Assembly (NCBI GenBank): GCA_030684755.1
Contig: JAUXXN010000011.1
Coordinates: 1-13,738, forward strand
DNA from: Hydrogenophaga sp.
Lineage (GTDB): Bacteria; Pseudomonadota; Gammaproteobacteria; Burkholderiales; Burkholderiaceae_C
DNA: 13,738 bases
Direction of reading: 5' to 3'
Below are positions 6,787 to 13,738 of the stretch, one piece after another; position 1 is the stretch's first letter, and each line of letters opens with the position of its first letter. The position numbers and the translations under genes were made by a program. The notes beneath the pieces are model-generated. The model was not told where the DNA came from. It saw only the letters and a list, made by a program, of their open reading frames with translations, and did not search any database.

Positions 6787-7706
6787 AGGGCACCTGATGG
6801 GTCGGGCGGGGGTAGTCGGCGTTCGACCCGGGGTTGGGCGTCTTCAAACGGCGGCATGGACGGGGGTTGTGGTGTGGATGTGCGCGGCTCGGCGTCGAGC
6901 ACCTCGACACCCGCTTCGGCGCGCAGTTGCTGCAAAGCGGCCAGGGCGAAGTGCGCAAACCAAAGCGATGCGAAAGCAAACACCAAGGTGTAAACCCAGA
7001 TGGCGACCGGCACCAACAAGGGCGCCAGTGCAATAAACATAGCACCCGACGCCCACAGTAGACTGGGCGCGGCTCCAAGGTAGCCGCTGAGCACACCCAT
7101 AAGAAGGAACACATTGCGGTTTTCTCGCAGAATTTGCTGGCGCTCGTCGCGGCTGGCGTGCGTGGCTAAGGCGTCAAACGCGAACACCCGGTAGGTGAGC
7201 CAGCCCCAGATCAGCGGCGGCAAAATCAGCACCAGCGGCGGCACCAACCACAACGGCATGGACAGGACCAACACAACCATGGCCAAGGCGGTTGAGCCCA
7301 GAGACCACAGCACGCTGATCAGCATGGAGCCGCCGTGCTTGCGCTCCAACAGAGCAAAGCGCCGCTGCGCCACCAGTTCAACCATGGCGGGCGTCATGAA
7401 CATGGCCACCAGCAGCAAGCACAGCAGCACGATGACGGGTGTCGCCAACATCAACACCAGCAAAGGCGCAAACACGGTGCGCAGCGAACCCAGGCCCAGG
7501 CGCTCCAGCCAGCCCAGAAAAGCTTGCATCAGTTCGTAGGCTTGCAGCCAAGCCGACACCGAAGCCACTGCCGCTTCCCAATAAAAATAGCCCAGCCCAA
7601 AAGACAGCGCCACCATCAACACCAAGGGCACAAAGGACAGCGCGATCACGCGCGGATGCATGCAATAGGCCACAGCGCGCCAGAAGGAGTCAAACAACAA
7701 GCTCAT
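6783..7706 (-). CDS. EI24 domain (CysZ-like) integral membrane protein
   Basis: This is a 307-residue inner-membrane protein of the EI24/CysZ-like family; some relatives are sulfate permeases. Hydrophobic segments lie at about 19-43, 75-105, 129-172 (probably two helices), 190-210 and 212-245. A Pro-rich, probably cytosolic tail (about 250-307) ends the protein. I chose the ATG at 7706 because the protein then begins MSLLFDSFWRAVAYCMHPRV, the usual kind of start for this family. An ATG at 7730 is also possible. The frame stays open to 7856, but that would run into the divergent hydrolase gene. It overlaps the following CinA-like gene by 4 nt. Sulfate transport is only a family-level suggestion: no cys genes are nearby. 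Confidence 0.85.
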   Translation of the reverse strand: MSLLFDSFWRAVAYCMHPRVIALSFVPLVLMVALSFGLGYFYWEAAVASVSAWLQAYELMQAFLGWLERLGLGSLRTVFAPLLVLMLATPVIVLLCLLLVAMFMTPAMVELVAQRRFALLERKHGGSMLISVLWSLGSTALAMVVLVLSMPLWLVPPLVLILPPLIWGWLTYRVFAFDALATHASRDERQQILRENRNVFLLMGVLSGYLGAAPSLLWASGAMFIALAPLLVPVAIWVYTLVFAFASLWFAHFALAALQQLRAEAGVEVLDAEPRTSTPQPPSMPPFEDAQPRVERRLPPPDPSGAL

Positions 7707-7746
7707 GGCTGCAAGAATACAGGCTTTCATATGACCAAAAGAACCC

Positions 7747-8565
7747 ATGCAAGACATCACCCTTGAAGGTATTCGGTTGGAAGTGGTGCACATTGATGGC
7801 CCGGCACACTGCACACCGCTGGTGTTTTTGCACGAAGGCTTGGGCAGTGTGGCCATGTGGGCGCAGCGTGGGCGGCATTGGCCGACCGAGCTGTGTCAAG
7901 CCACCGGGCGGGCGGGTTGGCTGTATTCACGCCGGGGCTACGGCCAGTCCGACCCTGTGGCCGATGTGCGTGGCGCACCCAGCTGGCAAGGCAGCTGGCA
8001 TGTTGGCCGCCACGAACCCGACTACATGCACCACGAGGCCTGGGTGGTGCTGCCCGCTTTGTTGCAGCAACTGGGTGTGCAAAGCCCAGTGCTGGTGGGG
8101 CATTCCGACGGCGCCACCATAGCCATGCTGCACGCCAGCCGCCATCCGGTGAGTGCCTGCGTGGCCATCGCGCCCCATGTGGTGGTGGAAGACGTGGCCA
8201 TTCGCGCCATTGAACAAACCCGCGAGATGTTTGAGACCGACGCCAGCGAACGCGGCCTGCGCGCCCGTCTGGCGCGCTACCACGCCGACGTGGACAACGC
8301 CTTTTGGCAATGGAACGACGTCTGGCTGAGCGAGGCGTTTCAGCGTTTTGACATCCGGCCCGACTGCAAAACCATTCAGGCTCCGCTGCTGGCGCTGCAA
8401 GGCGTGGACGACGAATACGGCACGCTACAACAGCTGCACGACATTGCCCTGGCTTGCCCGCATGCACAAACGCAAGCCCTGCCCCACTGCGGCCACAGCC
8501 CACACCGCGACCAGCCCGATGCGTTGACACAGGCGCTGGTGAGCTTTCTGGGACCTCTGGCCTGA
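7747..8565 (+). CDS. Alpha/beta-fold hydrolase
   Basis: This is a 272-residue cytoplasmic serine hydrolase with no signal peptide; the substrate is unknown. The oxyanion-hole segment HEGLGS is at 29-34. The nucleophile elbow GHSDG (118-122) places Ser120. The catalytic acid is Asp221 or Asp222 in GVDDEYG, and the catalytic histidine is His250 in HCGHSPHRDQP. This is a complete Ser-Asp-His triad in the expected order. The spacing and cap region (about 145-205) resemble small-molecule ester or C-C hydrolases. The ATG at 7747 has only a weak purine stretch (AAAAGAA) upstream. It is divergent from the EI24 gene, with a 40-nt gap that must hold both 5' regions. The metalloprotease gene follows 45 nt downstream on the same strand. 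Confidence 0.88.
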   Translation: MQDITLEGIRLEVVHIDGPAHCTPLVFLHEGLGSVAMWAQRGRHWPTELCQATGRAGWLYSRRGYGQSDPVADVRGAPSWQGSWHVGRHEPDYMHHEAWVVLPALLQQLGVQSPVLVGHSDGATIAMLHASRHPVSACVAIAPHVVVEDVAIRAIEQTREMFETDASERGLRARLARYHADVDNAFWQWNDVWLSEAFQRFDIRPDCKTIQAPLLALQGVDDEYGTLQQLHDIALACPHAQTQALPHCGHSPHRDQPDALTQALVSFLGPLA

Positions 8566-8610
8566 ACCATCCACGCGGCTTCACCTCTAAATTACTCTTA
8601 CCGAACCCAC

Positions 8611-9972
8611 ATGCCCAACACCGCCACACCCCACGCCCCACTGGTCAACAGCCTGCAACGCAACCGAATCACCCGGCGTCAAGCCCTGTGGCTGCTGGGT
8701 GCCAGCTCGGTCGGCGCGTCCTTGGCCAGCTTGCAAGGCTGTGCGCAGTCGCCGGTGTCGGGCAAAACCATTGTGGTGGGCATGAGCGAAGCCCAAGAGC
8801 GGCAGATTGACGCGCAAGTGGCGCCGCACCAGTTCTCGCAAGACCTCGGCGCGATTCAAGACACCGCCGTTAACCATTATGTGAGCGGCCTCGGCCAACG
8901 CTTGCACCGGTTCACACACCGGCCCGACATGCCTTATTCGTACCGCGTACTCAACGCCAACTACGTCAACGCTTACACCTTCCCCGGCGGGGCCATGGGT
9001 GTCACGCGCGGCATCATGACCGAGCTGAACAACGAGGCCGAACTCGCCGCCCTGCTCGGCCACGAAATGGGCCACGTCAACGCCCGGCACGCCGCGCAGC
9101 GCCAAGGCCAGGCCCTGGTGGTTCAAGCCGCCGTGGTCGGCATCAATGTGGCGGCACAAGATTCGCAGTGGGGGCAACTGCTGGGCCTGGGCAGCCAAAT
9201 TGGCGCCAGCGCCCTGTTGTCGAGCTATTCCCGCGACCACGAACGCGAAGCCGACGCGCTGGGCCAAGAATATTTGGTGCGCGCGGGCTACCCCGCGCAA
9301 GGCATGACCGCGCTGCACCAGATGCTGGTGAACGAAGAAAAGGCCCAACCCGGCCTGCTCTCCACCATGTTTTCGTCGCACCCCATGAACACCGAGCGCC
9401 GCAACACCGCCCAACAATTGGCCGCCACGCGCTACGCCAGCAGCGCCAAAGCGCAGTTGCAACGCGAGCGTTTTATGGACAGCACGGCCAGCCTGCGACG
9501 CATCAAACCCACCATCAACGCCTGCCAAAGAGGCGAAACGGCCATGACCAGCAAAGCCTTTGCACAGGCGCAAGGGCAGTTTGAGTCGGCCCTGAAATCG
9601 AGTCCACGCGACTACGCCGCCCATGTGCGCATGGCTCAGTGTCTGCAAGCCCAGGGTAAAAGCCAGCAAGCGCGCCCGTTTGCCCAGCAGGCGCAGGCCA
9701 TTTACCCGCAAGAAGCGCAGGCACACAAGCTGTCTGCCGTTTTGGCCCTGAGCCTGCGCGACCCCGCAGCGGCTTTTGAAGGGCTGGAGCGCTACGACCG
9801 CCAACTGCCCGGCGACCCCGGCACCACGTTTTTGAAAGGGGTTTCTTTGGAAGGCATGGGCCGCCGCCAACAAGCCGCACAGCACTATGCGCAATACCTG
9901 CGCCTGACCCAGCAAGGCGAAGCCGCCCAATTTGCAGCCAGCCGCTTGCAATCTTGGGGGCTGGCGCGCTGA
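8611..9972 (+). CDS. M48 family zinc metalloprotease, Tat-type lipoprotein with C-terminal TPR-like region
   Basis: This 453-residue protein resembles BepA/LoiP-type M48 peptidases, which act in outer-membrane protein quality control. The N terminus has a twin-arginine stretch (TRRQALWLLG, 21-30), then a hydrophobic segment and a lipobox LQGC with Cys44. This suggests a Tat-exported lipoprotein. The zinc site is HEMGH (151-155), with Glu211 of the EREAD motif (211-215) as the likely third ligand. The catalytic domain spans about 55-275. The C-terminal part (about 310-440) is Ala/Gln-rich and helical, with TPR-like periodicity, matching the M48-plus-TPR layout. The ATG at 8611 has no strong Shine-Dalgarno sequence. 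It is convergent with the rsuA-like gene, and no clear T-run terminator lies in the 77-nt gap. Confidence 0.9.
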   Translation: MPNTATPHAPLVNSLQRNRITRRQALWLLGASSVGASLASLQGCAQSPVSGKTIVVGMSEAQERQIDAQVAPHQFSQDLGAIQDTAVNHYVSGLGQRLHRFTHRPDMPYSYRVLNANYVNAYTFPGGAMGVTRGIMTELNNEAELAALLGHEMGHVNARHAAQRQGQALVVQAAVVGINVAAQDSQWGQLLGLGSQIGASALLSSYSRDHEREADALGQEYLVRAGYPAQGMTALHQMLVNEEKAQPGLLSTMFSSHPMNTERRNTAQQLAATRYASSAKAQLQRERFMDSTASLRRIKPTINACQRGETAMTSKAFAQAQGQFESALKSSPRDYAAHVRMAQCLQAQGKSQQARPFAQQAQAIYPQEAQAHKLSAVLALSLRDPAAAFEGLERYDRQLPGDPGTTFLKGVSLEGMGRRQQAAQHYAQYLRLTQQGEAAQFAASRLQSWGLAR

Positions 9973-10049
9973 AACACGGCGCATCTGAACAGCCGCGCGG
10001 CAATGTCAACAGGGCACGTCGGCACTGCTTTCACCGCTGTGTCGACCCT

Positions 10050-10802
10050 TCAAGTGGGCACTTTGGCGGGTGCTTTCTGCGTCAGCGCCTGCACCTCATC
10101 GGCGGTGAGCCAGCGCCACTGACCGGGCCGAAGGTCAACAGGCAGCAGCACGGGGCCGATGGACGAGCGGTGCAGTCCCTCCACCCGGTTGCCCACGGCG
10201 GCCACCATGCGCTTGACTTGGTGGTATTTGCCCTCGGTCAGGGTCAGCTGCAAGTGGGTATCGGCCAGCGCTGTGCAGGCCGCTGCGCGCACCGGCTTGG
10301 GGTCGTCGTCGAGCACCACGCCGTCCAGCAGCCGGGTCACCTGCCGTTCGTCCAGCGCGTGCTTCACCTGAACCTCGTACACCTTGGGCACATGGTGGCG
10401 CGGTGAGGTCATGCGGTGGATGAATTTGCCATCGTCCGACAGCAGCAGCAGGCCCGTGGTGTCTTGGTCAAGCCGACCTACCGCCTGCACGCCCGCCGCT
10501 GCGCCGCCGCCCCGGTTGCGCAACGGGCCTGGCAACAAGGTGTAAATACTGGGGTAGGTGCTGGGTTTTTGGGAGCACTCGTACCCAGCAGGTTTGTGCA
10601 ACATGAGGTACGCGAGCGCGTGGTAATGCCACTGTTCACCCTGGACCCGAAACACCAGCCCGGTTTCTTCAAAAATTTCGGTGGGTTCGGTGCAGGTGGA
10701 TGCGTCAGGCCCAACCTGTACCAAGCCTTGCTGCACCAAGCCGCAACAAACTCGGCGTGTGCCAAAACCCTGAGAGAAAAGTATGTCTTGTAACTGCATC
10801 AT
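10050..10802 (-). CDS. rsuA: Pseudouridine synthase, RsuA type (16S rRNA)
   Basis: This is a 250-residue rRNA pseudouridine synthase. An S4-like RNA-binding module occupies about 3-48 and the catalytic domain follows. The catalytic aspartate is Asp112 in GRLDQDTTGLLLLSDDG. The adjacent TSPRHH and the later EGKYHQVKRM motifs closely resemble E. coli RsuA, which modifies U516 of 16S rRNA. RsuA is therefore favoured over RluE or RluB, but the target is inferred. The protein is slightly longer than the E. coli enzyme (231 residues), including a Gly/Ala insert around 98-105. Two adjacent ATGs (10802 and 10799) are possible starts, and neither has a clear ribosome binding site. It is divergent from the DUF2062 gene. 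Confidence 0.88.
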   Translation of the reverse strand: MMQLQDILFSQGFGTRRVCCGLVQQGLVQVGPDASTCTEPTEIFEETGLVFRVQGEQWHYHALAYLMLHKPAGYECSQKPSTYPSIYTLLPGPLRNRGGGAAAGVQAVGRLDQDTTGLLLLSDDGKFIHRMTSPRHHVPKVYEVQVKHALDERQVTRLLDGVVLDDDPKPVRAAACTALADTHLQLTLTEGKYHQVKRMVAAVGNRVEGLHRSSIGPVLLPVDLRPGQWRWLTADEVQALTQKAPAKVPT

Positions 10803-10811
10803 GATGAAAGG

Positions 10812-10854
10812 ATTGTCGCCGCAGACGCAAGTCGCCTAGACCTTGGGCGACAAT
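10812..10854. promoter_or_regulatory. Inverted repeat in the divergent rsuA / DUF2062 region
   Basis: ATTGTCGCC (10812-10820) and GGCGACAAT (10846-10854) are perfect 9-bp inverted arms separated by 25 nt, inside the 87-nt divergent intergenic region. Each arm ends in GACAAT, a possible -10-like hexamer pointing outward toward its own gene. No matching -35 elements are visible. It could be a pair of mirrored promoters or an operator. Confidence 0.4.
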
Positions 10855-10889
10855 GGCTACCCCGCACACAAGACAGCCCCTCTGACTGC

Positions 10890-11513
10890 ATGAAATACAA
10901 GCTCAAGCAACTGCTGCCCACGCCTGAGACGCTGCGCAACAACCGCTGGCTCAGCTGGATGGGCCCGGTGCTGAACCATCCCCGTTTGTGGCACTTCAGC
11001 CGCAAGGGCATTGCCATGGGCCTGGCTCTGGGCATCTTTTTTGGGCTGTTGATCCCTGTGGCCCAGATTCCTTTTTCAGCCACCATGGCGGTGCTGCTGC
11101 GCGCCAACCTACCCATGGCCGTGGCCAGCACCTTGGTTACCAACCCTGTGACCTTTGGCCCTGTGTATTACGGTGCCTACCGGTTGGGCAAATGGGTGCT
11201 CGGTCAAGAGGATATATCGGAAACAAATGCGGTGGAAATTCTGGAAAAGGCAGAGGCTGTTCCAGCAACCACTGAAGGCTGGAGCGCACGTATCGCGGCT
11301 TGGTTGACCTACCTGGGCACCGTCGGTAAGCCGCTGGTGGTGGGCTTGGCCATCGTCGCAACAGCCGGCGGGCTGGCTGTTTATTTTTTAACCAGCGCCC
11401 TGTGGGTGCTCAAAACGCGGTGGACCCGCAACCGCCGCTTGCGTGAGCGGTCGGTGCGCGACACCCAAGAGACGCAACGGCAGCGTACCGACAAGCAGCC
11501 TTCCGAACGTTAA
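10890..11513 (+). CDS. DUF2062 membrane protein, unknown function
   Basis: This is a 207-residue inner-membrane protein of the DUF2062 family, function unknown. The conserved core (about 38-104) is a Gly-rich hydrophobic region that includes GLALGIFFGLLIPVAQIPFS and the family-typical TNPVTFGPVYYGAY (84-97). A second hydrophobic stretch lies at about 147-174. The C terminus (175-207) is very basic (TRWTRNRRLRER) and ends in a hydrophilic tail, probably cytosolic. The ATG at 10890 gives the expected N terminus. It is divergent from rsuA and ends 16 nt from the convergent DUF3579 gene. Confidence 0.88.
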   Translation: MKYKLKQLLPTPETLRNNRWLSWMGPVLNHPRLWHFSRKGIAMGLALGIFFGLLIPVAQIPFSATMAVLLRANLPMAVASTLVTNPVTFGPVYYGAYRLGKWVLGQEDISETNAVEILEKAEAVPATTEGWSARIAAWLTYLGTVGKPLVVGLAIVATAGGLAVYFLTSALWVLKTRWTRNRRLRERSVRDTQETQRQRTDKQPSER

Positions 11514-11529
11514 ATGTCGTGAGCAGAGT

Positions 11530-11844
11530 TCAGACCGGGGGCTGGTTGAGCAAACAGGCTTCCACCACCTGCAGTTGGTTGTCGTGGGCAAAATTCATGC
11601 AAAAGTCCCAAGCCATGGGCTCTTCTTCGCGCAAATCGGTGTGCACCACCACGCACTTGATGCCGTTGATGGTGTTGGGGACACACCAGGGCGAATAGCT
11701 CAAATGGCTGCCGGGCTGGGCGCCACCAGGGCGAAATTGACTCATCACGCCCGCCAGGCGTTCGGCCCAGTCGCTGGGTCGAAAGGTGCGGCCATTGAGC
11801 GTGACACCTTGAATAAACACTTGCTTGGAAGTCGGAGAAACCAT
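11530..11844 (-). CDS. DUF3579 family protein, unknown function
   Basis: This is a small soluble protein of 104 residues belonging to the DUF3579 family of Betaproteobacteria, which has no established function. It has no signal peptide or membrane segment. Recognisable parts are FIQGVTLNGRTFRPSDWAER near the N terminus and the C-terminal half with GIKCVVVHTDLREEEPMAWD. I chose the ATG at 11844 because the protein then starts MVSPTSKQVFIQG, directly at the conserved domain, with GAAGG 8 nt upstream. A GTG at 11907 would add 21 poorly conserved-looking residues. It lies upstream of and divergent from argD. From memory, DUF3579 genes commonly sit beside arginine-biosynthesis genes in this group, so a link to argDF is possible but unproven. 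Confidence 0.85.
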   Translation of the reverse strand: MVSPTSKQVFIQGVTLNGRTFRPSDWAERLAGVMSQFRPGGAQPGSHLSYSPWCVPNTINGIKCVVVHTDLREEEPMAWDFCMNFAHDNQLQVVEACLLNQPPV

Positions 11845-11933
11845 CGGGGAAGCCTTCGGATGGAGGGCCCTGAAAGGGGAAATTGACACCGCCAAAACGA
11901 GGATCACTCGTCAGGGTAGTGCTAAGTATTGTA

Positions 11934-11945
11934 TCTTATATAAGA
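11934..11945. promoter_or_regulatory. Perfect palindrome TCTTATATAAGA between DUF3579 and argD
   Basis: This 12-bp perfect palindrome lies in the 275-nt divergent region between the DUF3579 and argD starts. It is markedly AT-rich in a GC-rich genome. On the minus strand it is followed directly by TACAAT (plus-strand 11928-11933), a plausible -10 for the DUF3579 gene. The palindrome would then occupy the promoter spacer, as an operator would. The regulator is unidentified. Confidence 0.45.
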
Positions 11946-12063
11946 CTTGGACTCAGGGATTACCCGCCCCAAGGTGCTGCATATCGGATCAGATCGGCTG
12001 AATGACAGTGATGCGTAACTAGCAACGATGATGCCCATGGCTGCCCCTAAAATCGCTTTTCAA

Positions 12064-12090
12064 CGGCTCAACTTTCGTTGAGCCGCTTTT
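12064..12090 (+). terminator. Intrinsic terminator in the argD leader region
   Basis: A perfect 9-bp stem CGGCTCAAC (12064-12072) / GTTGAGCCG (12077-12085), with loop TTTC, is followed by CTTTT-A-TTTT. It looks like a good Rho-independent terminator on the + strand, yet it sits only about 30 nt before the argD ATG and no + strand gene ends nearby (DUF2062 stops at 11513). It may be an attenuator in the argD leader or the end of a short non-coding transcript. A mini-ORF (12028-12081) ends inside the stem. Confidence 0.75.
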
Positions 12091-12119
12091 ATTTTGAACA
12101 TTCTCCACCGGAGCCCCGC

Positions 12120-13319
12120 ATGTCTGCTGCCTTGACCACCGCCGCCTCGCCCCACGTGATGAATACCTATGGCCGACTGCCCATCGCCATGTCGCACGGC
12201 CGAGGCTGCCGTGTCTGGGACGTGAATGGCAAGGAATACCTGGATGCACTGGCTGGCATCGCCGTCAACACGTTGGGCCACGGACACCCCAAACTGGTGC
12301 CTGCGCTGCAGGATCAGGTGGCCAAAATGATGCACTGCTGCAACTATTACCACGTGCCTGACCAAGAGCGCCTGGCGCACATGCTGGTTGAGCGCTCGGG
12401 CCTGACCAACGTGTTTTTCTGCAGCACCGGGCTGGAAGCCAACGAAGCCGCACTGAAGTTGGCGCGCAAATTCGGCCACGACAAAGGCATTGAGCGCCCT
12501 GAAATCGTGGTTTACGAGAAAGCCTTTCACGGCCGCAGCATCGCCACCCTCTCGGCCACGGGCAACCCGAAAATCCAGGCTGGTTTCGGACCACTGGTGG
12601 AAGGTTTCATCCGCGTGCCGGTGAACGACATCGAGGCGCTGAAAAAGGCCACCGAAGGCAACCCCAATGTGGTGGCTGTGTTCTTTGAGGCCATTCAAGG
12701 CGAAGGCGGCGTGAACCCCATGACGGTGGGCTACATGCAAGACCTGCGCGCGCTGTGCGATGCCCGCGACTGGCTGATGATGATCGACGAGGTGCAGTGC
12801 GGCATGGGCCGCACCGGCAAATGGTTCGCGCACCAGTGGGCGGGTATTTTGCCCGACGTGATGCCGCTGGCCAAGGGGCTTGGCTCGGGCGTGCCCATTG
12901 GCGCGGTGGTGGCGGGCCCCAAGGCTGCCCATATTTTCCAACCGGGCAACCACGGTACCACCTTCGGCGGCAACCCTCTCTCCATGCGCGCCGGCGTAGA
13001 AACCATCCGGATCATGGAAGAAGATGGTCTGTTAGCCAATGCTGCTGCGGTGGGTCATCACCTGCGAGAAGCGCTGGAAGCGGGTTTGCAAGGCGTGCCG
13101 GGCGTGAAGGAAATACGCGGCCAAGGCTTGATGATTGGCATTGAACTGACCAAGCCCTGCGGCGTGATCGCCCAGCGCGCCGCCGATGCGGGCCTGCTGC
13201 TGAGCGTGACCGCCGACAGCGTGATTCGCTTGGTTCCACCGCTGATCATGACCACCGCCGAGGCCGACGAAATGGTCACCCTTTTGCTGCCACTGATCCT
13301 CGCCTTTCTTTCAGAATAA
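12120..13319 (+). CDS. argD: Acetylornithine aminotransferase ArgD
   Basis: This PLP-dependent class-III aminotransferase converts N-acetylglutamate semialdehyde to N-acetylornithine in arginine synthesis; family members often also act on succinyldiaminopimelate. It has 399 residues, the normal ArgD length. Visible motifs are the phosphate-binding CSTGLEANEAALK (101-113), MIDEVQCGMGRTG (221-233, with Asp223 contacting the pyridine nitrogen) and the Schiff-base Lys252 in LAKGLGSGVPIGAVV. I chose the ATG at 12120 because GGAG lies 7 nt upstream and the protein begins MSAALTTAASPHVMNTYGRL, typical of the family. A longer frame from TTG 12078 would start inside the terminator hairpin. argF follows after 8 nt, so the two are almost certainly cotranscribed. 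Confidence 0.95.
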   Translation: MSAALTTAASPHVMNTYGRLPIAMSHGRGCRVWDVNGKEYLDALAGIAVNTLGHGHPKLVPALQDQVAKMMHCCNYYHVPDQERLAHMLVERSGLTNVFFCSTGLEANEAALKLARKFGHDKGIERPEIVVYEKAFHGRSIATLSATGNPKIQAGFGPLVEGFIRVPVNDIEALKKATEGNPNVVAVFFEAIQGEGGVNPMTVGYMQDLRALCDARDWLMMIDEVQCGMGRTGKWFAHQWAGILPDVMPLAKGLGSGVPIGAVVAGPKAAHIFQPGNHGTTFGGNPLSMRAGVETIRIMEEDGLLANAAAVGHHLREALEAGLQGVPGVKEIRGQGLMIGIELTKPCGVIAQRAADAGLLLSVTADSVIRLVPPLIMTTAEADEMVTLLLPLILAFLSE

Positions 13320-13327
13320 GTCCCGCC

Positions 13328-13738
13328 ATGCACCTCAAGCACTACCTGCAGTTCAAAGATCTCGGCGCTGACGAATACGCGTACCTGCTCACGCGTGCGG
13401 CCTTCATCAAGGCCAAGTTCAAGGCGTTCGAGAAGCACCAACCCTTTGCCGAACCGGACCGCACGTTGGCGATGATTTTCGAAAAAGCCAGCACGCGCAC
13501 CCGCGTGAGTTTCGAGGCCGGCATGTACCAACTCGGCGGCTCGGTGGTTCACCTGACCACCGGCGACAGCCAGCTGGGCCGAGCCGAGCCCATTGAAGAC
13601 AGCGCCAAGGTGATCAGCCGCATGGTGGACCTGGTGATGATTCGCACCTATGAACAGAGCAAATTAGAACGCTTTGCTGCGCACTCGCGTGTGCCGGTCA
13701 TCAACGGCTTGACCAACGAGTTCCACCCCTGCCAGATA
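13328..13738 (+). CDS. argF: Ornithine carbamoyltransferase ArgF, N-terminal part
   Basis: This enzyme condenses ornithine with carbamoyl phosphate to give citrulline. The first 137 residues are present, and the frame is still open at the window edge; the family is about 300-310 residues. The carbamoyl-phosphate loop STRTR (Ser55-Arg59, in EKASTRTRVSFEAG) and the HPCQ motif (133-136) are intact and diagnostic. MIRTYEQ (104-110) supplies the second conserved arginine. The ATG at 13328 begins MHLKHYLQFKDL, the normal N terminus. No strong ribosome binding site is visible, so translation may be coupled to argD, whose stop is 8 nt upstream. Confidence 0.95.
   Translation, partial: MHLKHYLQFKDLGADEYAYLLTRAAFIKAKFKAFEKHQPFAEPDRTLAMIFEKASTRTRVSFEAGMYQLGGSVVHLTTGDSQLGRAEPIEDSAKVISRMVDLVMIRTYEQSKLERFAAHSRVPVINGLTNEFHPCQI

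Noticed and set aside
7707..7856. N-terminal extension of the EI24 protein by 50 residues
   Set aside because: It would run over the start of the divergent hydrolase gene, and the extra residues are not membrane-like or family-typical. The start at 7706 is preferred.
8587..9984. A 465-codon open frame on the minus strand opposite the M48 protease gene
   Set aside because: The + strand frame has a signal/lipobox, HEMGH and EREAD motifs. The antisense frame has no recognisable domain and is the kind of shadow expected in GC-rich DNA.
11883..11888. TTGACA hexamer on the + strand upstream of argD
   Set aside because: No -10 hexamer lies 15-19 nt downstream (the sequence there is GC-mixed), so it cannot be called a promoter.
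12060..12953. A 297-codon minus-strand frame opposite argD
   Set aside because: It is a shadow of the argD frame. Its composition is odd (His/Gln-rich) and no domain is recognisable.
1..13738. Mobile elements, CRISPR arrays, phage genes, toxin-antitoxin or defence systems, tRNA/rRNA genes
   Set aside because: I looked for transposase motifs, terminal repeats, regularly spaced repeats and structured RNA signatures. None were seen; all sizeable regions are accounted for by core genes.

Overview
The window is high-GC, gene-dense chromosomal DNA from a betaproteobacterium. It is most likely from the Burkholderiales, family Comamonadaceae (a Rhodoferax, Limnohabitans or Polaromonas type of organism). 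The evidence is the gene content (glnA with ntrBC, a DUF3579 gene beside argD-argF, an EI24 gene coupled to a CinA-like gene), the protein sequences and the codon use. Genus is inference. I see no mobile elements, CRISPR arrays, tRNA or rRNA genes.

Layout. Positions 1-574: 3' part of an exonuclease III gene on the + strand, convergent with what follows. Positions 667-5650: a minus-strand nitrogen-control block, read right to left as glnA (glutamine synthetase), an intrinsic terminator, a small secreted DUF4124-like protein, ntrB and ntrC. Positions 5651-5934: the glnA control region, with a sigma-54 promoter (5702-5716), a candidate sigma-70 promoter (5777-5804) and two NtrC-type dyads (5889-5905, 5916-5932). 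This gives a closed circuit in which NtrB and NtrC, encoded downstream, can act on the glnA promoter. Positions 5935-7706: a translationally coupled minus-strand pair, a CysZ/EI24-like membrane protein followed by a CinA/MoCF-domain protein. Positions 7747-9972: a + strand alpha/beta hydrolase and an M48 metalloprotease lipoprotein with a C-terminal repeat-like region. Positions 10050-10802: an RsuA-type pseudouridine synthase on the minus strand, divergent from a DUF2062 membrane protein (10890-11513). Positions 11530-11844: a DUF3579 gene on the minus strand. Positions 12120-13738: argD followed by the 5' part of argF, an arginine-biosynthesis operon.

The window is largely ordinary core genome. 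I do not see a clearly new biological system. The points most worth a second look are regulatory: the glnA promoter and enhancer architecture; the uncharacterised secreted protein wedged 5 nt before ntrB, with palindromes over its likely promoter; and a strong intrinsic terminator, overlapped by a mini-ORF ending in an arginine codon, just upstream of argD.
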